64,000 bases of DNA from Prolixibacteraceae bacterium (GTDB lineage Bacteria; Bacteroidota; Bacteroidia; Bacteroidales; Prolixibacteraceae), in the NCBI GenBank assembly GCA_019856515.1, contig CP082230.1:2108001-2172000 (forward strand), in the 5' to 3' direction. Shown here in pieces: positions 1 through 8,801 of this stretch. The position numbers and the translations under genes were made by a program. The first letter of the stretch is position 1, and every line of letters begins with the position of its first letter. The notes beneath the pieces were generated by a model. That model did no database searches and had not been told where the DNA came from. It saw nothing but the letters and a program-made list of their open reading frames with translations.

Positions 1-17
1 TTATTATCAAACTGCAT
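1..17 (-). CDS. Start of a third gene of the left-edge ABC operon (partial)
   Basis: An ATG lies at 17..15 on the minus strand, two bases after the stop codon of the ABC membrane protein gene. A good Shine-Dalgarno-like GGAGGT sits about nine bases upstream, inside the last codons of that gene. Only five codons (M-Q-F-D-N) are inside the window, so no function can be given. The tight coupling suggests another component of the same ABC system. Confidence 0.35.
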
Positions 18-19
18 AA

Positions 20-817
20 TCAACGTACCTCCATATCTTTAATTTTATAGTAGATAACAAAGTATAACCCAATGTTGTATATTATCATCCAAAGTGAGAT
101 CACAGGATACAACCATGTAGTGGAATACGAATAAGTAGATGGAACCTTAAAGAGTTTAAAAATATAGAAGTCAAGAAACTCACGCATTACCATACTAAAT
201 GTGCTGTCTGTTACCAATGCAATGATATTGGGAACCATAATGATCAAACATACGATTCCAAATAATAAGGCTGTCGTTTTTAGAAAGGCATTGTATCTAA
301 ACACCAAACTACCTAGCAGATATTTCACATGAATAGAAAAATAGAGTGCTAACAATAGTGGAAGTGTATAATATATACCTTCTAAAAAGGGCAACATGTC
401 TTTTTGTATTATATACGGGGCAAGAAAGAGCTTATAACACAGTAAATAAAAACAAAAAGAAATCGTTTGTATCACACTACACACCAATAAAGAGTTTATT
501 ACAGAAACTATCAGTCTTTCAATATTATTGATAGGAATACTTAAATAATGAACTGCTTGATTTGGTGTAGAGAACCATGAAAACCTTGTGGAAGATAAAG
601 AAGCAACTCCCATTATCCATATTATAGCAAATTGAACAAATAAAAAAAGTGAAAGACTGTTAGCATTAATTGATATCTTAGTAATTAAGTATATGACCAT
701 TAAACCAAGAAAGCTAGCTGTAAGTATAAGTACTCCCAGAAATAACTTCTTTTTATTTTGTTGAAAATCTAGTCGTAACGCGTGTAGAATACGTTTAAAG
801 CTTAAGGTTTGTTTCAT
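20..817 (-). CDS. ABC transporter membrane protein (permease-like, 265 aa)
   Basis: This is a hydrophobic protein with about six predicted membrane segments. The first follows a short basic N-terminus (around residues 25-48) and the last lies near the C-terminus (around 235-258). The ATG overlaps the stop codon of the upstream ABC ATPase gene by four bases (ATGA), the usual sign of translational coupling, so the two most likely form one transporter. No substrate-binding protein is visible, which suits an ABC-2-type exporter or a resistance/sensing module. The family is assigned from hydropathy and neighbourhood, not from a recognised motif. The substrate is unknown. Confidence 0.7.
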   Translation of the reverse strand: MKQTLSFKRILHALRLDFQQNKKKLFLGVLILTASFLGLMVIYLITKISINANSLSLFLFVQFAIIWIMGVASLSSTRFSWFSTPNQAVHYLSIPINNIERLIVSVINSLLVCSVIQTISFCFYLLCYKLFLAPYIIQKDMLPFLEGIYYTLPLLLALYFSIHVKYLLGSLVFRYNAFLKTTALLFGIVCLIIMVPNIIALVTDSTFSMVMREFLDFYIFKLFKVPSTYSYSTTWLYPVISLWMIIYNIGLYFVIYYKIKDMEVR

Positions 818-1665
818 GATCTCATAAGTTTAATTAATTCTTCTTTTTGATCTGAGTTGATTGCACTATAAAAAAACTCCAAATCAATTGGCTCTGAAAC
901 TGATGTCTCTAAAGCAGGTTCTATGCATTGAATACCGCCCAAACCTTGCATCATAAATAGAGGTGTCTGCTCCATCAACTCCTTGGTTCTGTAGTGCTTA
1001 AAATGGAACATCTTCTCAAGTTCTTCTAATGAATGGTTACAACACACTTCACCATCCTTTAGAATAATGATAGGGTCCATCAGATGCATTAAATCTCTCA
1101 CCTGATGGGTTGAAATGACCATCAGTCGATCTTCACTTATTTCCATCGTTATCAACTGACGGAAAGTTGTTTTAGATGTAACATCCAACCCATTGGTTGG
1201 CTCATCCATCAATAGCACTTCACACTCTGTTGCTAGTGCAAAAGAGATCATAAATTTCTTCTTCTGTCCATAAGAGAAAGCCTTAGAATTTCGACCGAGC
1301 TCTCCTTCTAACCCAAACTGTTTGATATAAGACTCAAACTTCGAATGATTAAAATTCGGATAAAAAACACTATACAGCTCGACATACCTCTTCAACGTTA
1401 AATCTGGAAGCCATATGTCTTCTGGTAAATAGTAAACATTTGAAAGAAACTCTGGAGTTCTCTCTGAAGGGTGCCAATCATTTACTAACACCTCTCCCTT
1501 CTGTGGAGTAATAAAACCTCCTATCATTTTCAATAAAGTAGACTTCCCTTCCCCATTTCCTCCTAGCAAACCATAGATGTTTCCTCTCTCTAAAACGGTA
1601 TTCATCTGATAGAATAACATCTCCTTGGATCTGTACTGAAAACAGACATTTTTCACGTGTATCAT
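814..1665 (-). CDS. ABC transporter ATP-binding protein
   Basis: This is a cytoplasmic ATPase subunit that would power the adjacent membrane protein. It has Walker A (GLLGGNGEGKSTLLKMI, about residues 33-49), a signature motif that reads SYGQKKK instead of LSGGQ, Walker B with D-loop (LLMDEPTNGLD) and the H-loop (ISTHQ). The C-terminal 70 residues are not conserved and may be regulatory. I place the start at the ATG at 1665 (M-I-H-V-K). An in-frame GTG at 1692 would add nine residues but lies inside a 13-bp tandem repeat, so it is less likely. Sequence style is YtrB-like. Genes of this type are often under GntR control, but no GntR gene is in view. Confidence 0.85.
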   Translation of the reverse strand: MIHVKNVCFQYRSKEMLFYQMNTVLERGNIYGLLGGNGEGKSTLLKMIGGFITPQKGEVLVNDWHPSERTPEFLSNVYYLPEDIWLPDLTLKRYVELYSVFYPNFNHSKFESYIKQFGLEGELGRNSKAFSYGQKKKFMISFALATECEVLLMDEPTNGLDVTSKTTFRQLITMEISEDRLMVISTHQVRDLMHLMDPIIILKDGEVCCNHSLEELEKMFHFKHYRTKELMEQTPLFMMQGLGGIQCIEPALETSVSEPIDLEFFYSAINSDQKEELIKLMRS

Positions 1666-1681
1666 ATCTAGTGTATTAGTT

Positions 1682-1732
1682 AAGTAGTACACTAAAGTAG
1701 TACACTAAAGTAGTACACTAAAGTAGTATATT
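1682..1732. repeat. 13-bp tandem repeat, about 3.8 copies
   Basis: The unit actaaagtagtac is repeated head to tail immediately upstream of the ABC ATPase gene, covering the place where its promoter or leader should be. The copies are nearly identical. It could be an iterated operator or a slippage-prone spacer that varies in length between strains. Confidence 0.85.
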
Positions 1733-1973
1733 TACATCTATTCACAAAACAAATAGACACTACTATTTCAAATATAACCTCAAACAAACCACTCAACAAA
1801 CTATTAAACAACATATTAGACACACTACAACTATATTAATATTTTTAAATACATATAAACAAAATAGCATATAATTATGATTAGAGAACTGTATTAGTTA
1901 TCTATATCACTCTACTTCTAACCTCTATTTTATCTCTTTGTACCCCCTAATCAGACACCTTAAAGTGACCTTA

Positions 1974-2164
1974 TTCGACTCTCCTTCGTGTTTCCTTCGT
2001 ACCACCTTCGACTATTGGTCACATATTACTTATCCATTGTGCATATATTGGTGATGGTTTTGTCACTACAAATGTGAAGGAGGTGTGACGGATATATGAA
2101 CAATATGTGACCAATATATGAACAATAGTCGAAGGTGGTACGAAGGAAGGGCGAAGGAGAGTCG
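1974..2164. repeat. Dispersed palindromic element, copy 1
   Basis: Bases 1974-2148 are identical, by eye, to 52751-52925. The element has long terminal inverted repeats: the left arm ends ccaccttcgactattg and the right arm begins caatagtcgaaggtgg, and the arms pair over about 42 bases with three mismatches. Within the arms are inner inverted repeats (ttggtcacatatt / aatatgtgaccaa) and a gtcac/gtgac pair. It contains no plausible gene. It resembles a MITE or a REP-type palindromic element. Both copies lie just upstream of the promoter of a minus-strand operon. Confidence 0.85.
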
Positions 2165-2462
2165 GAGGAGGTACGTATTTGAGAGTTGTGAGAGAAGGAT
2201 TGGACAGAAGTGATATTGGTTTGAAATATCAGTTCAATATGTTGGATATCGTGGGGCGAAATGATGGTATTATGAGGCAAAGATTGGGCTTCAGATGAAA
2301 AGGAATAGTTGATCCTGTAGTAAATTCATTTACAATCCTTTCGCCAACCATTTACGATCTTTGGGCGATCCTTTTACATGATCTTATTTCAATATTATTC
2401 GAGGGGGATAAATTATACTTTGGTGGGGGATATTTTGGAGTATGCAGTATTTGGAGGATCAT
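2165..2462. other. Intergenic stretch without recognised content
   Basis: Between the palindromic element and the hydrogenase terminator I see no gene with plausible composition. The only long open frame on the minus strand runs through the palindromic element and is discounted. Confidence 0.5.
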
Positions 2463-2502
2463 AAAAAAAGAGACGCCTTATGCTACTGCACTGGGCGCCT
2501 CT
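2463..2502 (-). terminator. Rho-independent terminator of the hydrogenase gene
   Basis: On the minus strand agaggcgcc pairs with ggcgtctct (one G-U pair) around a 16-base loop, followed directly by seven T residues. It lies about 120 bases after the hydrogenase stop codon. Confidence 0.75.
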
Positions 2503-2621
2503 TAAAGGATATAATATATAGATGTATTACCCTATGGATATATGTAGAATAGGTTGTTTTGTTTCAATGGCTTTATACCATGCTAAACATAGCAACCTCT
2601 CCATAAGGATCTGAATTTACT

Positions 2622-4058
2622 TTAGTCTGTGTAACACTGTTTGATAGAAGCATCCAACTGCTTACGGCCTTTGGTTACATCTACATTTGCAGATGGTCCA
2701 CCAACACAACCGCCTTCACAAGCCATTACTTCGATGAAGTTTGCTGTCGCTTTTCCTTTCGCAAATGTTTTCAATAGCGCCATCGACTTTTTGTTGATAC
2801 CGTTGATCTTCATTTCGTTGACATCGACTTTGATATCGCGAGCTAACACCGCAGCAGCGACACCTCCAGATTGTCCATAATTACGACTCTCTCTATCGAT
2901 ACGTTCAAGGTTGATAGGCTCCTGATCAGACACTCTTACTTCGAAACCATCGAAGAATGCATCGATCTCTTCAAAGGTCATGATAAAGTCAATATTAGGA
3001 TCCTGTTGTGCCTCTTTACGTTTTGCGATACATGGTCCGATGAAGACTAGCTTAGCATCAGGATAACGCTCTTTTGCGATTTCAGCGGCATAATACATTG
3101 GTGATTTCGTATGGGATACGAATGGCTTCACTCCTGGCATATGCTTCTCTACGGCTTGCACGTAACTTGGGCAACAAGAGGTGGTCATGAAAAGCTGTCC
3201 CTCCTCCAGTTTTTCTTGGAGCTCTACCGACTCATTATTGGTTGTAATGGTAGCACCTTCAGCAACCTCAACCACATCATGGAACCCTAATTTCTTAAGT
3301 GCAGGTACAATCTTGCTCATTGGCTCTCTGTACTGCCCCATAATCGAAGGTGCAGGAAGAGCAATGATTTTCTCCCCTTTCTCCATCGCACCGAAAACAT
3401 CTACAATATGAGACATTTCGAAGATAGAACCAAAAGGGCAAGCATTAACACATTTACCACAGTAGATACACTTATCATCATCGATACGTTCGTTACCGTT
3501 TTCATCTTTTGTGATGGCCCCTACAGGACACGACTCTTCACATGGAACGGGAACGTAAACGATAGAGTGGTAAGGACATGCCTTTTGACATATTCCACAG
3601 TTGACACACTTCTCATGGTCGATCTCTGCTTGGCCATTACGGTTGAAGTGGATGGCACTTTTAGGGCAGTTCATATAGCAAGGACTTGCGACACACCCTT
3701 TACAAAGATTGGTCACTACATAATTCACCTTCACACAGTTACTACATGCTTCGTCTACTACGGTCAGAATCTTCTTTGAAGGTTCTTCTCTTTGGCAAGC
3801 CTGGTCTACTAACTGCGATAGGGTAATCAACTCATCATCCTCGTCATTAGGAACAAAACCTAATAGAGGAAAGGTCTTATATCGTGCAATAGCACGCTCT
3901 TTAAAGATACAGCACCTGCGTTGCGCTTCCATATTACGGGGTGCCATTTCTAAAGGAAGACGATCAATTGTTTTAGCCAGTTCTTTCTGTCTAATAAGTT
4001 GCGCCAGTCTAGCGATCAGCTGACGCCTGATAATCATAGTGTTATTAACTAGAGCCAT
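2622..4058 (-). CDS. Monomeric [FeFe] hydrogenase, group B-like
   Basis: This is a cytoplasmic iron-sulfur enzyme expected to interconvert protons and H2 using ferredoxin. An N-terminal ferredoxin-like region carries many cysteines (119, 122, 127, 131; 151, 154, 157, 161; 173, 177; 197, 200, 203, 207), enough for two to three [4Fe-4S] clusters. The H-cluster domain has three signatures: TSCCPSY (C295, C296), FIGPCIAKRKE (C343) and EVMACEGGC (C447, C451). The GPC form of the second motif and the TSCCPSY form of the first suit group B enzymes better than classical group A (which has MPC and TSCCPGW). The length of 478 is normal for a stand-alone enzyme. No maturase genes (hydE, hydF, hydG) or partner subunits are nearby, so maturation must come from elsewhere. 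The group assignment is from motif memory and should be tested by phylogeny. Confidence 0.85.
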   Translation of the reverse strand: MALVNNTMIIRRQLIARLAQLIRQKELAKTIDRLPLEMAPRNMEAQRRCCIFKERAIARYKTFPLLGFVPNDEDDELITLSQLVDQACQREEPSKKILTVVDEACSNCVKVNYVVTNLCKGCVASPCYMNCPKSAIHFNRNGQAEIDHEKCVNCGICQKACPYHSIVYVPVPCEESCPVGAITKDENGNERIDDDKCIYCGKCVNACPFGSIFEMSHIVDVFGAMEKGEKIIALPAPSIMGQYREPMSKIVPALKKLGFHDVVEVAEGATITTNNESVELQEKLEEGQLFMTTSCCPSYVQAVEKHMPGVKPFVSHTKSPMYYAAEIAKERYPDAKLVFIGPCIAKRKEAQQDPNIDFIMTFEEIDAFFDGFEVRVSDQEPINLERIDRESRNYGQSGGVAAAVLARDIKVDVNEMKINGINKKSMALLKTFAKGKATANFIEVMACEGGCVGGPSANVDVTKGRKQLDASIKQCYTD

Positions 4059-4090
4059 TCAAAACTAATTGGTAATCATTAAATACAGTG

Positions 4091-4098
4091 CAAAGTTA
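4091..4098 (-). promoter_or_regulatory. Bacteroidota -7 promoter element of the hydrogenase gene
   Basis: On the minus strand TAACTTTG matches the Bacteroidota -7 consensus TAnnTTTG. It lies about 32 bases before the hydrogenase ATG. No clear -33 TTTG was found at the expected distance. Confidence 0.5.
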
Positions 4099-4680
4099 AA
4101 CATCATAGAAAAAGAGTAACATGAACAATAACACAAAAGAGGCCCTAACACCTTAATCTATATTGATTTTAAAATAATATTACTGTAGTATTTTTTAAGA
4201 AAATATAGTACCTTCTCATTAGAGCTGTACATTTTCGTTCGTTTCGTAAGTTTTCGCTATCTATTCCATAAAAAATGTTGTTTTTAGCAAGAGATATTTT
4301 TCTTTGTTAAAATAGTTTTTATGTGGTTATGGTTTGCCGATTGCTACGAATCTTCTTGGTCTATTCACATGGCTTTCTATGACAAATCTTATTTTAATCA
4401 TCATAGGGTTTGCATAGAATGATCGCTTGAACACATTTAGATGCACCATCTGATTATTTTCACAATTAGTTACAATATGTAGTTATTGTAAACATTCTAA
4501 TTCGATTCTGATACTTTAAAATAAATAGTGTCACTATTTATGATGATTTTCACTTAATAATTAATCAATTTTTACGATTTCAGTTTACTATACAATATTA
4601 TAGTTTCGCTAACTAAATTAATGCCATAAATATCCATCGTTGCTATAACCATGTGATTAATAGCATTTCAAGTTTGTGAA
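4099..4680. other. Divergent intergenic region, hydrogenase / TonB receptor operon
   Basis: This AT-rich stretch of nearly 600 bases has no plausible gene on either strand. It must carry the promoter of the plus-strand TonB-receptor operon, but I found no exact TAnnTTTG close to that start. No strong palindrome was noticed. Confidence 0.5.
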
Positions 4681-7440
4681 ATGAATCATCCCAAAGGCTC
4701 TATTCTACTATATATCTTATTGCTCCTTGCTTCTACAAAAGTATTAGGACAGGATATTCGTGTCCTATATGGTAAGGTGATAGATGAAACAGATCATCAA
4801 CCTATTGCATCTGCATTTGTAGAGATTGAGGATCTAGATCTATTTTCTATTACCGATTCGTTAGGTTTATTTCAAATACCATTAAAATCCAATTGCAACT
4901 ATTCTGTTGTTATAAGATCATTGGGGCATAAGCTAGCATTCACAACGTTACTATTTAAAGGGAACGAAAAGAGACACCTTTTTATGCTTACACCGATGAG
5001 TTATAATATTGATGAAATAACCGTTATCTCACGGGAGTCGAAGGCAAATGGAACGGCTTCAAATATTGGACAGAGTGCATTACAACACCTTCAGCCGACC
5101 AGTTTTACAGATGTCTTACAACTTATTCCTGGAGGACAATTGAAGAACAACAATTTATCGAGTCCGAAGTGGATCAGGCTGAGAGAGCCAAATTCGTCGT
5201 CTTCGTCAAGTAATAAGGGGTATAATAACAATAGTTCGTTTGGAACCTCCTTTATTGTTGATGGTGTGCCTTCAACAAATGATGGAAATATACCAGCCTC
5301 TTCAAATCAGTATATGTCAAATTTAGATCTATCCTCTAAAGGGCAGGACTTACGGTTGATTCCTACCGATGGAGTGGAGAATATTACGATTATTAGAGGT
5401 ATACCGTCGGTAAGATATGGTGAGGTTACGAGTGGGGTGGTCAAGATTGAAAGAGATTATAAAAGAACACCTTTAAAGATACGCCTAAAATCGAATCCTG
5501 CGTCTAAGATGGTATCTATAGGGAAAGGGGTATCACTATTTCCAAAGAGTACGCTTCATAGCAACTTTAGTCTATTAGATTATAAACAAGATGCACGAAA
5601 CCCTAAAGTGAATTACAAACGATATATTGGATCGTTGCGTTTTCAGTATCAGAATCAATCAAACCATTGGATGATTAAAAATCAATCAAGTATTGATTAT
5701 ACTGGATCTTTCGATACCTCAAAGAGAGACGAAGAGGTTGATATTGCCGCAGGAAGCAGTTATGAAAATGATTATAATAAGATATCATTCTCCGGCAGTA
5801 GTAGTTTAAGCCACACGAAGAGTCGTTGGTTCTCCTCATTTCAGTTACAGTATGGAATCTCCTCAACCAAACAACAACAGCACATTACAAAAGCGGTCAA
5901 TGGCGAACGAATGCCTGTGCTCATAAATCGAGATAGTGGTGTATTTTACAGTTCACACCTTCCGACATCCTATATATCGAATTATGTCCACGACAATCAT
6001 CCTCTTTCACTCTATGGTAACATGGATATAAACCTTCACAGTACAATATTTGGGGTTAAACATAAGCTATTAATGGGGATGACCTGGAACTACAGTAAGA
6101 ATCGAGGTAGAGGAGAGATCTATGATATAAATCGTCCGTTGAATCCGAGCAGTGGACGTCCAAGAGATTATAGTACCATACCCTCTTCTAATAAATTATC
6201 TCTATTTGTAGAGGATCAATTCACTATGGATATTGGGAAGTTACGTTTGGATACACGTATCGGAATTCGATCGATAAGATCATTGGGGATGTCAAAACAC
6301 TATCACCTTTCGGGAAAGAGCTACTATGATCCTCGAATGAATAGCGCACTACATCTTCCTTCGATTAATATTCGAGGGAAAGGCTTAAAGACCACCCTCT
6401 ATGCTGGTTTTGGATGGCATACGAAGTTACCATCTATTTCACAACTCTATCCTGATCTTATCTATATGGATCAGATACAGTTGAACTACTATTCACAACA
6501 AGAGCATTTGCGACAGATTAACTATAAGACCGATATCATTGATCCTACCAATGTAAGTATGATGGCTAATCGAAATAAGAAAGTAGAGATTGGACTAGGA
6601 TGGGAGTATGGGGATATGAACCTTCAAGTGACAGGATATATTGAAAAGATGACCGATGGCCTTCGATCGGTTGGTAATTATCAAATTACAAACTATAAAC
6701 TGTATGATGCGGAGTCAGGACCAAATATATCTACACTAGAAACTCCTCCGACAGTCGATATGTTTGACTACAAGGAGATGAGTAATTTTCATGTTTATCC
6801 ACAAACGGTCAATGGTACACAAGAAGATAAATGGGGGATTGAATATCAGTTAGACTTAGGAGATATACAACCTATTACATCGCGAATATCTATTAATGGT
6901 GCGTGGATGGTTTCGAAGTATACGCTTACGAGTGCTGAATACAGACATCCAGAACAAAGATTTAGTAATAAACCATATCCATATTTAGGGTATTATGAAT
7001 GGGATAGAGGACAGCGGTATGAGCAGTTTAACACGAACTTACGTTGTGATACTCATCTCAAAAAGTATGGGCTAATCTTCTCATCAATTCTGCAATGTAT
7101 GTGGTATGAGAAGCGTCAGACAGAACCAAATGATGGGAAGCCCTCCTATTACATAGATAAAACAGGCCAACAACATCCATTCACAAATCAAGATATCACG
7201 GATCCATTGCTCCGTTTTTTATATAGTAAACCACATCCAGAGCTGTTTGTGGAGAATGTGATTCCGATTGCGATCGACTTTAATATTACTGTTTCAAAGA
7301 CCATATCCAAAATGATTGAACTCTCTTTCTATATCAATCGTATCCTCCGATATACCCCTAGTTATACAAACCATACGGGTTATAAGGTGGTTCGAAAGAG
7401 GTCCCCATATTTTGGAATGGAACTAAATATCAATATATAA
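4681..7440 (+). CDS. TonB-dependent outer-membrane receptor with carboxypeptidase-like N-terminal domain
   Basis: This predicted energised outer-membrane importer has a signal peptide (residues 1-23, ending VLGQ), a CarboxypepD_reg-like domain (about 28-110, VIDETDHQPIASAFVEIED), a TonB plug (about 120-260; FIVDGVPSTND, then ENITIIRGIPSVRYGEVTSG) and a C-terminal 22-strand barrel to residue 919. It is not a SusC: no SusD partner follows. Instead it heads a six-gene operon with a DUF4876 lipoprotein, a DUF6850 barrel and an ABC system, with only ten bases before the next gene. The ligand is unknown. A serine/asparagine-rich stretch (about 170-186) interrupts the plug. Confidence 0.88.
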   Translation: MNHPKGSILLYILLLLASTKVLGQDIRVLYGKVIDETDHQPIASAFVEIEDLDLFSITDSLGLFQIPLKSNCNYSVVIRSLGHKLAFTTLLFKGNEKRHLFMLTPMSYNIDEITVISRESKANGTASNIGQSALQHLQPTSFTDVLQLIPGGQLKNNNLSSPKWIRLREPNSSSSSSNKGYNNNSSFGTSFIVDGVPSTNDGNIPASSNQYMSNLDLSSKGQDLRLIPTDGVENITIIRGIPSVRYGEVTSGVVKIERDYKRTPLKIRLKSNPASKMVSIGKGVSLFPKSTLHSNFSLLDYKQDARNPKVNYKRYIGSLRFQYQNQSNHWMIKNQSSIDYTGSFDTSKRDEEVDIAAGSSYENDYNKISFSGSSSLSHTKSRWFSSFQLQYGISSTKQQQHITKAVNGERMPVLINRDSGVFYSSHLPTSYISNYVHDNHPLSLYGNMDINLHSTIFGVKHKLLMGMTWNYSKNRGRGEIYDINRPLNPSSGRPRDYSTIPSSNKLSLFVEDQFTMDIGKLRLDTRIGIRSIRSLGMSKHYHLSGKSYYDPRMNSALHLPSINIRGKGLKTTLYAGFGWHTKLPSISQLYPDLIYMDQIQLNYYSQQEHLRQINYKTDIIDPTNVSMMANRNKKVEIGLGWEYGDMNLQVTGYIEKMTDGLRSVGNYQITNYKLYDAESGPNISTLETPPTVDMFDYKEMSNFHVYPQTVNGTQEDKWGIEYQLDLGDIQPITSRISINGAWMVSKYTLTSAEYRHPEQRFSNKPYPYLGYYEWDRGQRYEQFNTNLRCDTHLKKYGLIFSSILQCMWYEKRQTEPNDGKPSYYIDKTGQQHPFTNQDITDPLLRFLYSKPHPELFVENVIPIAIDFNITVSKTISKMIELSFYINRILRYTPSYTNHTGYKVVRKRSPYFGMELNINI

Positions 7441-7450
7441 TTCAAAAATC

Positions 7451-8701
7451 ATGAACTTTAGATTAAAAAATCTAGCCTTATTAATGGCTTTCATTTTCTT
7501 ATACTCTTGTCAAAAAGACGAAGATACGATCATTCCTGTTTCAGATGTAAACATGTCCATTGAGCTTCCCAAGACACTAGAAGACAAGGAAGTGACGTTT
7601 AAATCGGGACAATTAACACTTGAGAATGTAAATACGAAGAAGAAAACGACTCAAGAGCTTACCTCTACCATTGTACCAAAACTAAGTTTGGAAGATGGAC
7701 TTTACAATGTTCTTTTAGAAGGAGAAGTTGGTTATACCGCTTCTGACGCAAGTAAAAAGAAGGTTGATAAAACAAGTCAAGTAAGAGGACGTATAGAGAA
7801 TGTCGAAGTAAAAGGAGGAAAGATTACCGTTGAACTACCTCTGTTTATCTACAGTAAGACCGCAGGATTTGTTATCTCTGAAATCTTCTTTGCAGGTACA
7901 CGTACCGCAGATGGTAATCAGTATGATTCTGACACCTTCTTTGAGCTTTATAATAACAGCGATAAAACATTGTATGCCGATGGTCTTTGCTTGGCTCAAA
8001 CATCTCTGACCACTGATGATGCATTGAATCAATTTAGCCCTGATACACGTCTGACGGAAACATTAATCTCTGATCTATATCGTATTCCAGGAGATGGAAC
8101 AAAGTATCCCGTAAAACCAGGGCAGACAATACTAATTAGTAATGTGGCCATAAATCATAAAACACAGAACTCTAACTCATTCAACTTATCGAAATCAAAC
8201 TTCGAATGGTATGATGCAGGAACAGTGGATGTCGATGTACCAGAGGTTCCTAATTTGGAAAAACTTATTTCTGCTAATGCCAATTATATGTGGTCACTAC
8301 ATAATAGAGGCCATAAATCATATGTACTGTGTCGATTAGACAAGAGTGTTACTCCAGACTCTTTCGCAAAGAGCAATCCATTTAAATATTCTCATATGTT
8401 TGTTATGGGTGATTTTAAAATGCAGATGGATGAAGATACATGGAAAATAGCAAACACTACAATCATTGATGCTGTAGAGCTAAGTACTCCTTCAGGATAC
8501 CAATGGAAGACGTTGGCTCCTGATTTGGACCTATCATGGACACACTGTGGCGATGGTGATGGCATGAGATATGGAAGTAGTGTGAGACGTAAAGTAGATC
8601 ATAAAGAGGGGGATCGTGTGGTTCTCTTGGATACCAATGATTCGGCATTTGACTTCCATGCCACGGCAATACCATCACCAGGTGTGGTAGAACAAGAATA
8701 A
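7451..8701 (+). CDS. DUF4876 family lipoprotein
   Basis: The N-terminus is a lipoprotein signal with lipobox FLYSC (Cys20), so the protein is probably anchored to the outer membrane. Residues about 25-135 look like an Ig-like/transthyretin-like domain (VNMSIELPKTLEDKEVTF). From about 136 on it shows the DUF4876 pattern: FVISEIFFAGTRTADGNQY, FELYNNSDKTLYADG. This resembles the lamin-tail-like beta fold used for surface binding. It starts ten bases after the TonB receptor, so it most likely is that receptor's surface or periplasmic partner, in the place SusD would occupy. No enzymatic residues were recognised. Confidence 0.8.
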   Translation: MNFRLKNLALLMAFIFLYSCQKDEDTIIPVSDVNMSIELPKTLEDKEVTFKSGQLTLENVNTKKKTTQELTSTIVPKLSLEDGLYNVLLEGEVGYTASDASKKKVDKTSQVRGRIENVEVKGGKITVELPLFIYSKTAGFVISEIFFAGTRTADGNQYDSDTFFELYNNSDKTLYADGLCLAQTSLTTDDALNQFSPDTRLTETLISDLYRIPGDGTKYPVKPGQTILISNVAINHKTQNSNSFNLSKSNFEWYDAGTVDVDVPEVPNLEKLISANANYMWSLHNRGHKSYVLCRLDKSVTPDSFAKSNPFKYSHMFVMGDFKMQMDEDTWKIANTTIIDAVELSTPSGYQWKTLAPDLDLSWTHCGDGDGMRYGSSVRRKVDHKEGDRVVLLDTNDSAFDFHATAIPSPGVVEQE

Positions 8702-8736
8702 TATAGGATAGTTATACTTTATCTCATTTCAAGATA

Positions 8737-8779
8737 GGAAAGGTATAATGCCCGCTTTATGTGGGGTTTATACCTTTCC
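8737..8779 (+). promoter_or_regulatory. Strong intercistronic RNA hairpin
   Basis: ggaaaggtataa (8737-8748) pairs perfectly with ttatacctttcc (8768-8779), with further pairing (cccgc/gtggg) inside the loop. It sits in the only sizeable gap of the operon, ending 22 bases before the next start codon. No T-run follows, so it is more likely an RNA stability or processing element, or a partial attenuator, than a terminator. Confidence 0.65.
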
Positions 8780-8801
8780 CATTGCCAACACTTACCACAT
8801 T

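Noticed and set aside
2026..2280. 84-codon minus-strand open frame
   Set aside because: It runs through the palindromic dispersed element, has no ribosome-binding site or domain pattern, and most of it is explained by the inverted-repeat DNA.
3408..3779. 123-codon frame antisense to the hydrogenase gene
   Set aside because: It is a shadow of the cysteine-rich ferredoxin-like region; the minus-strand product has clear [FeFe] hydrogenase motifs.
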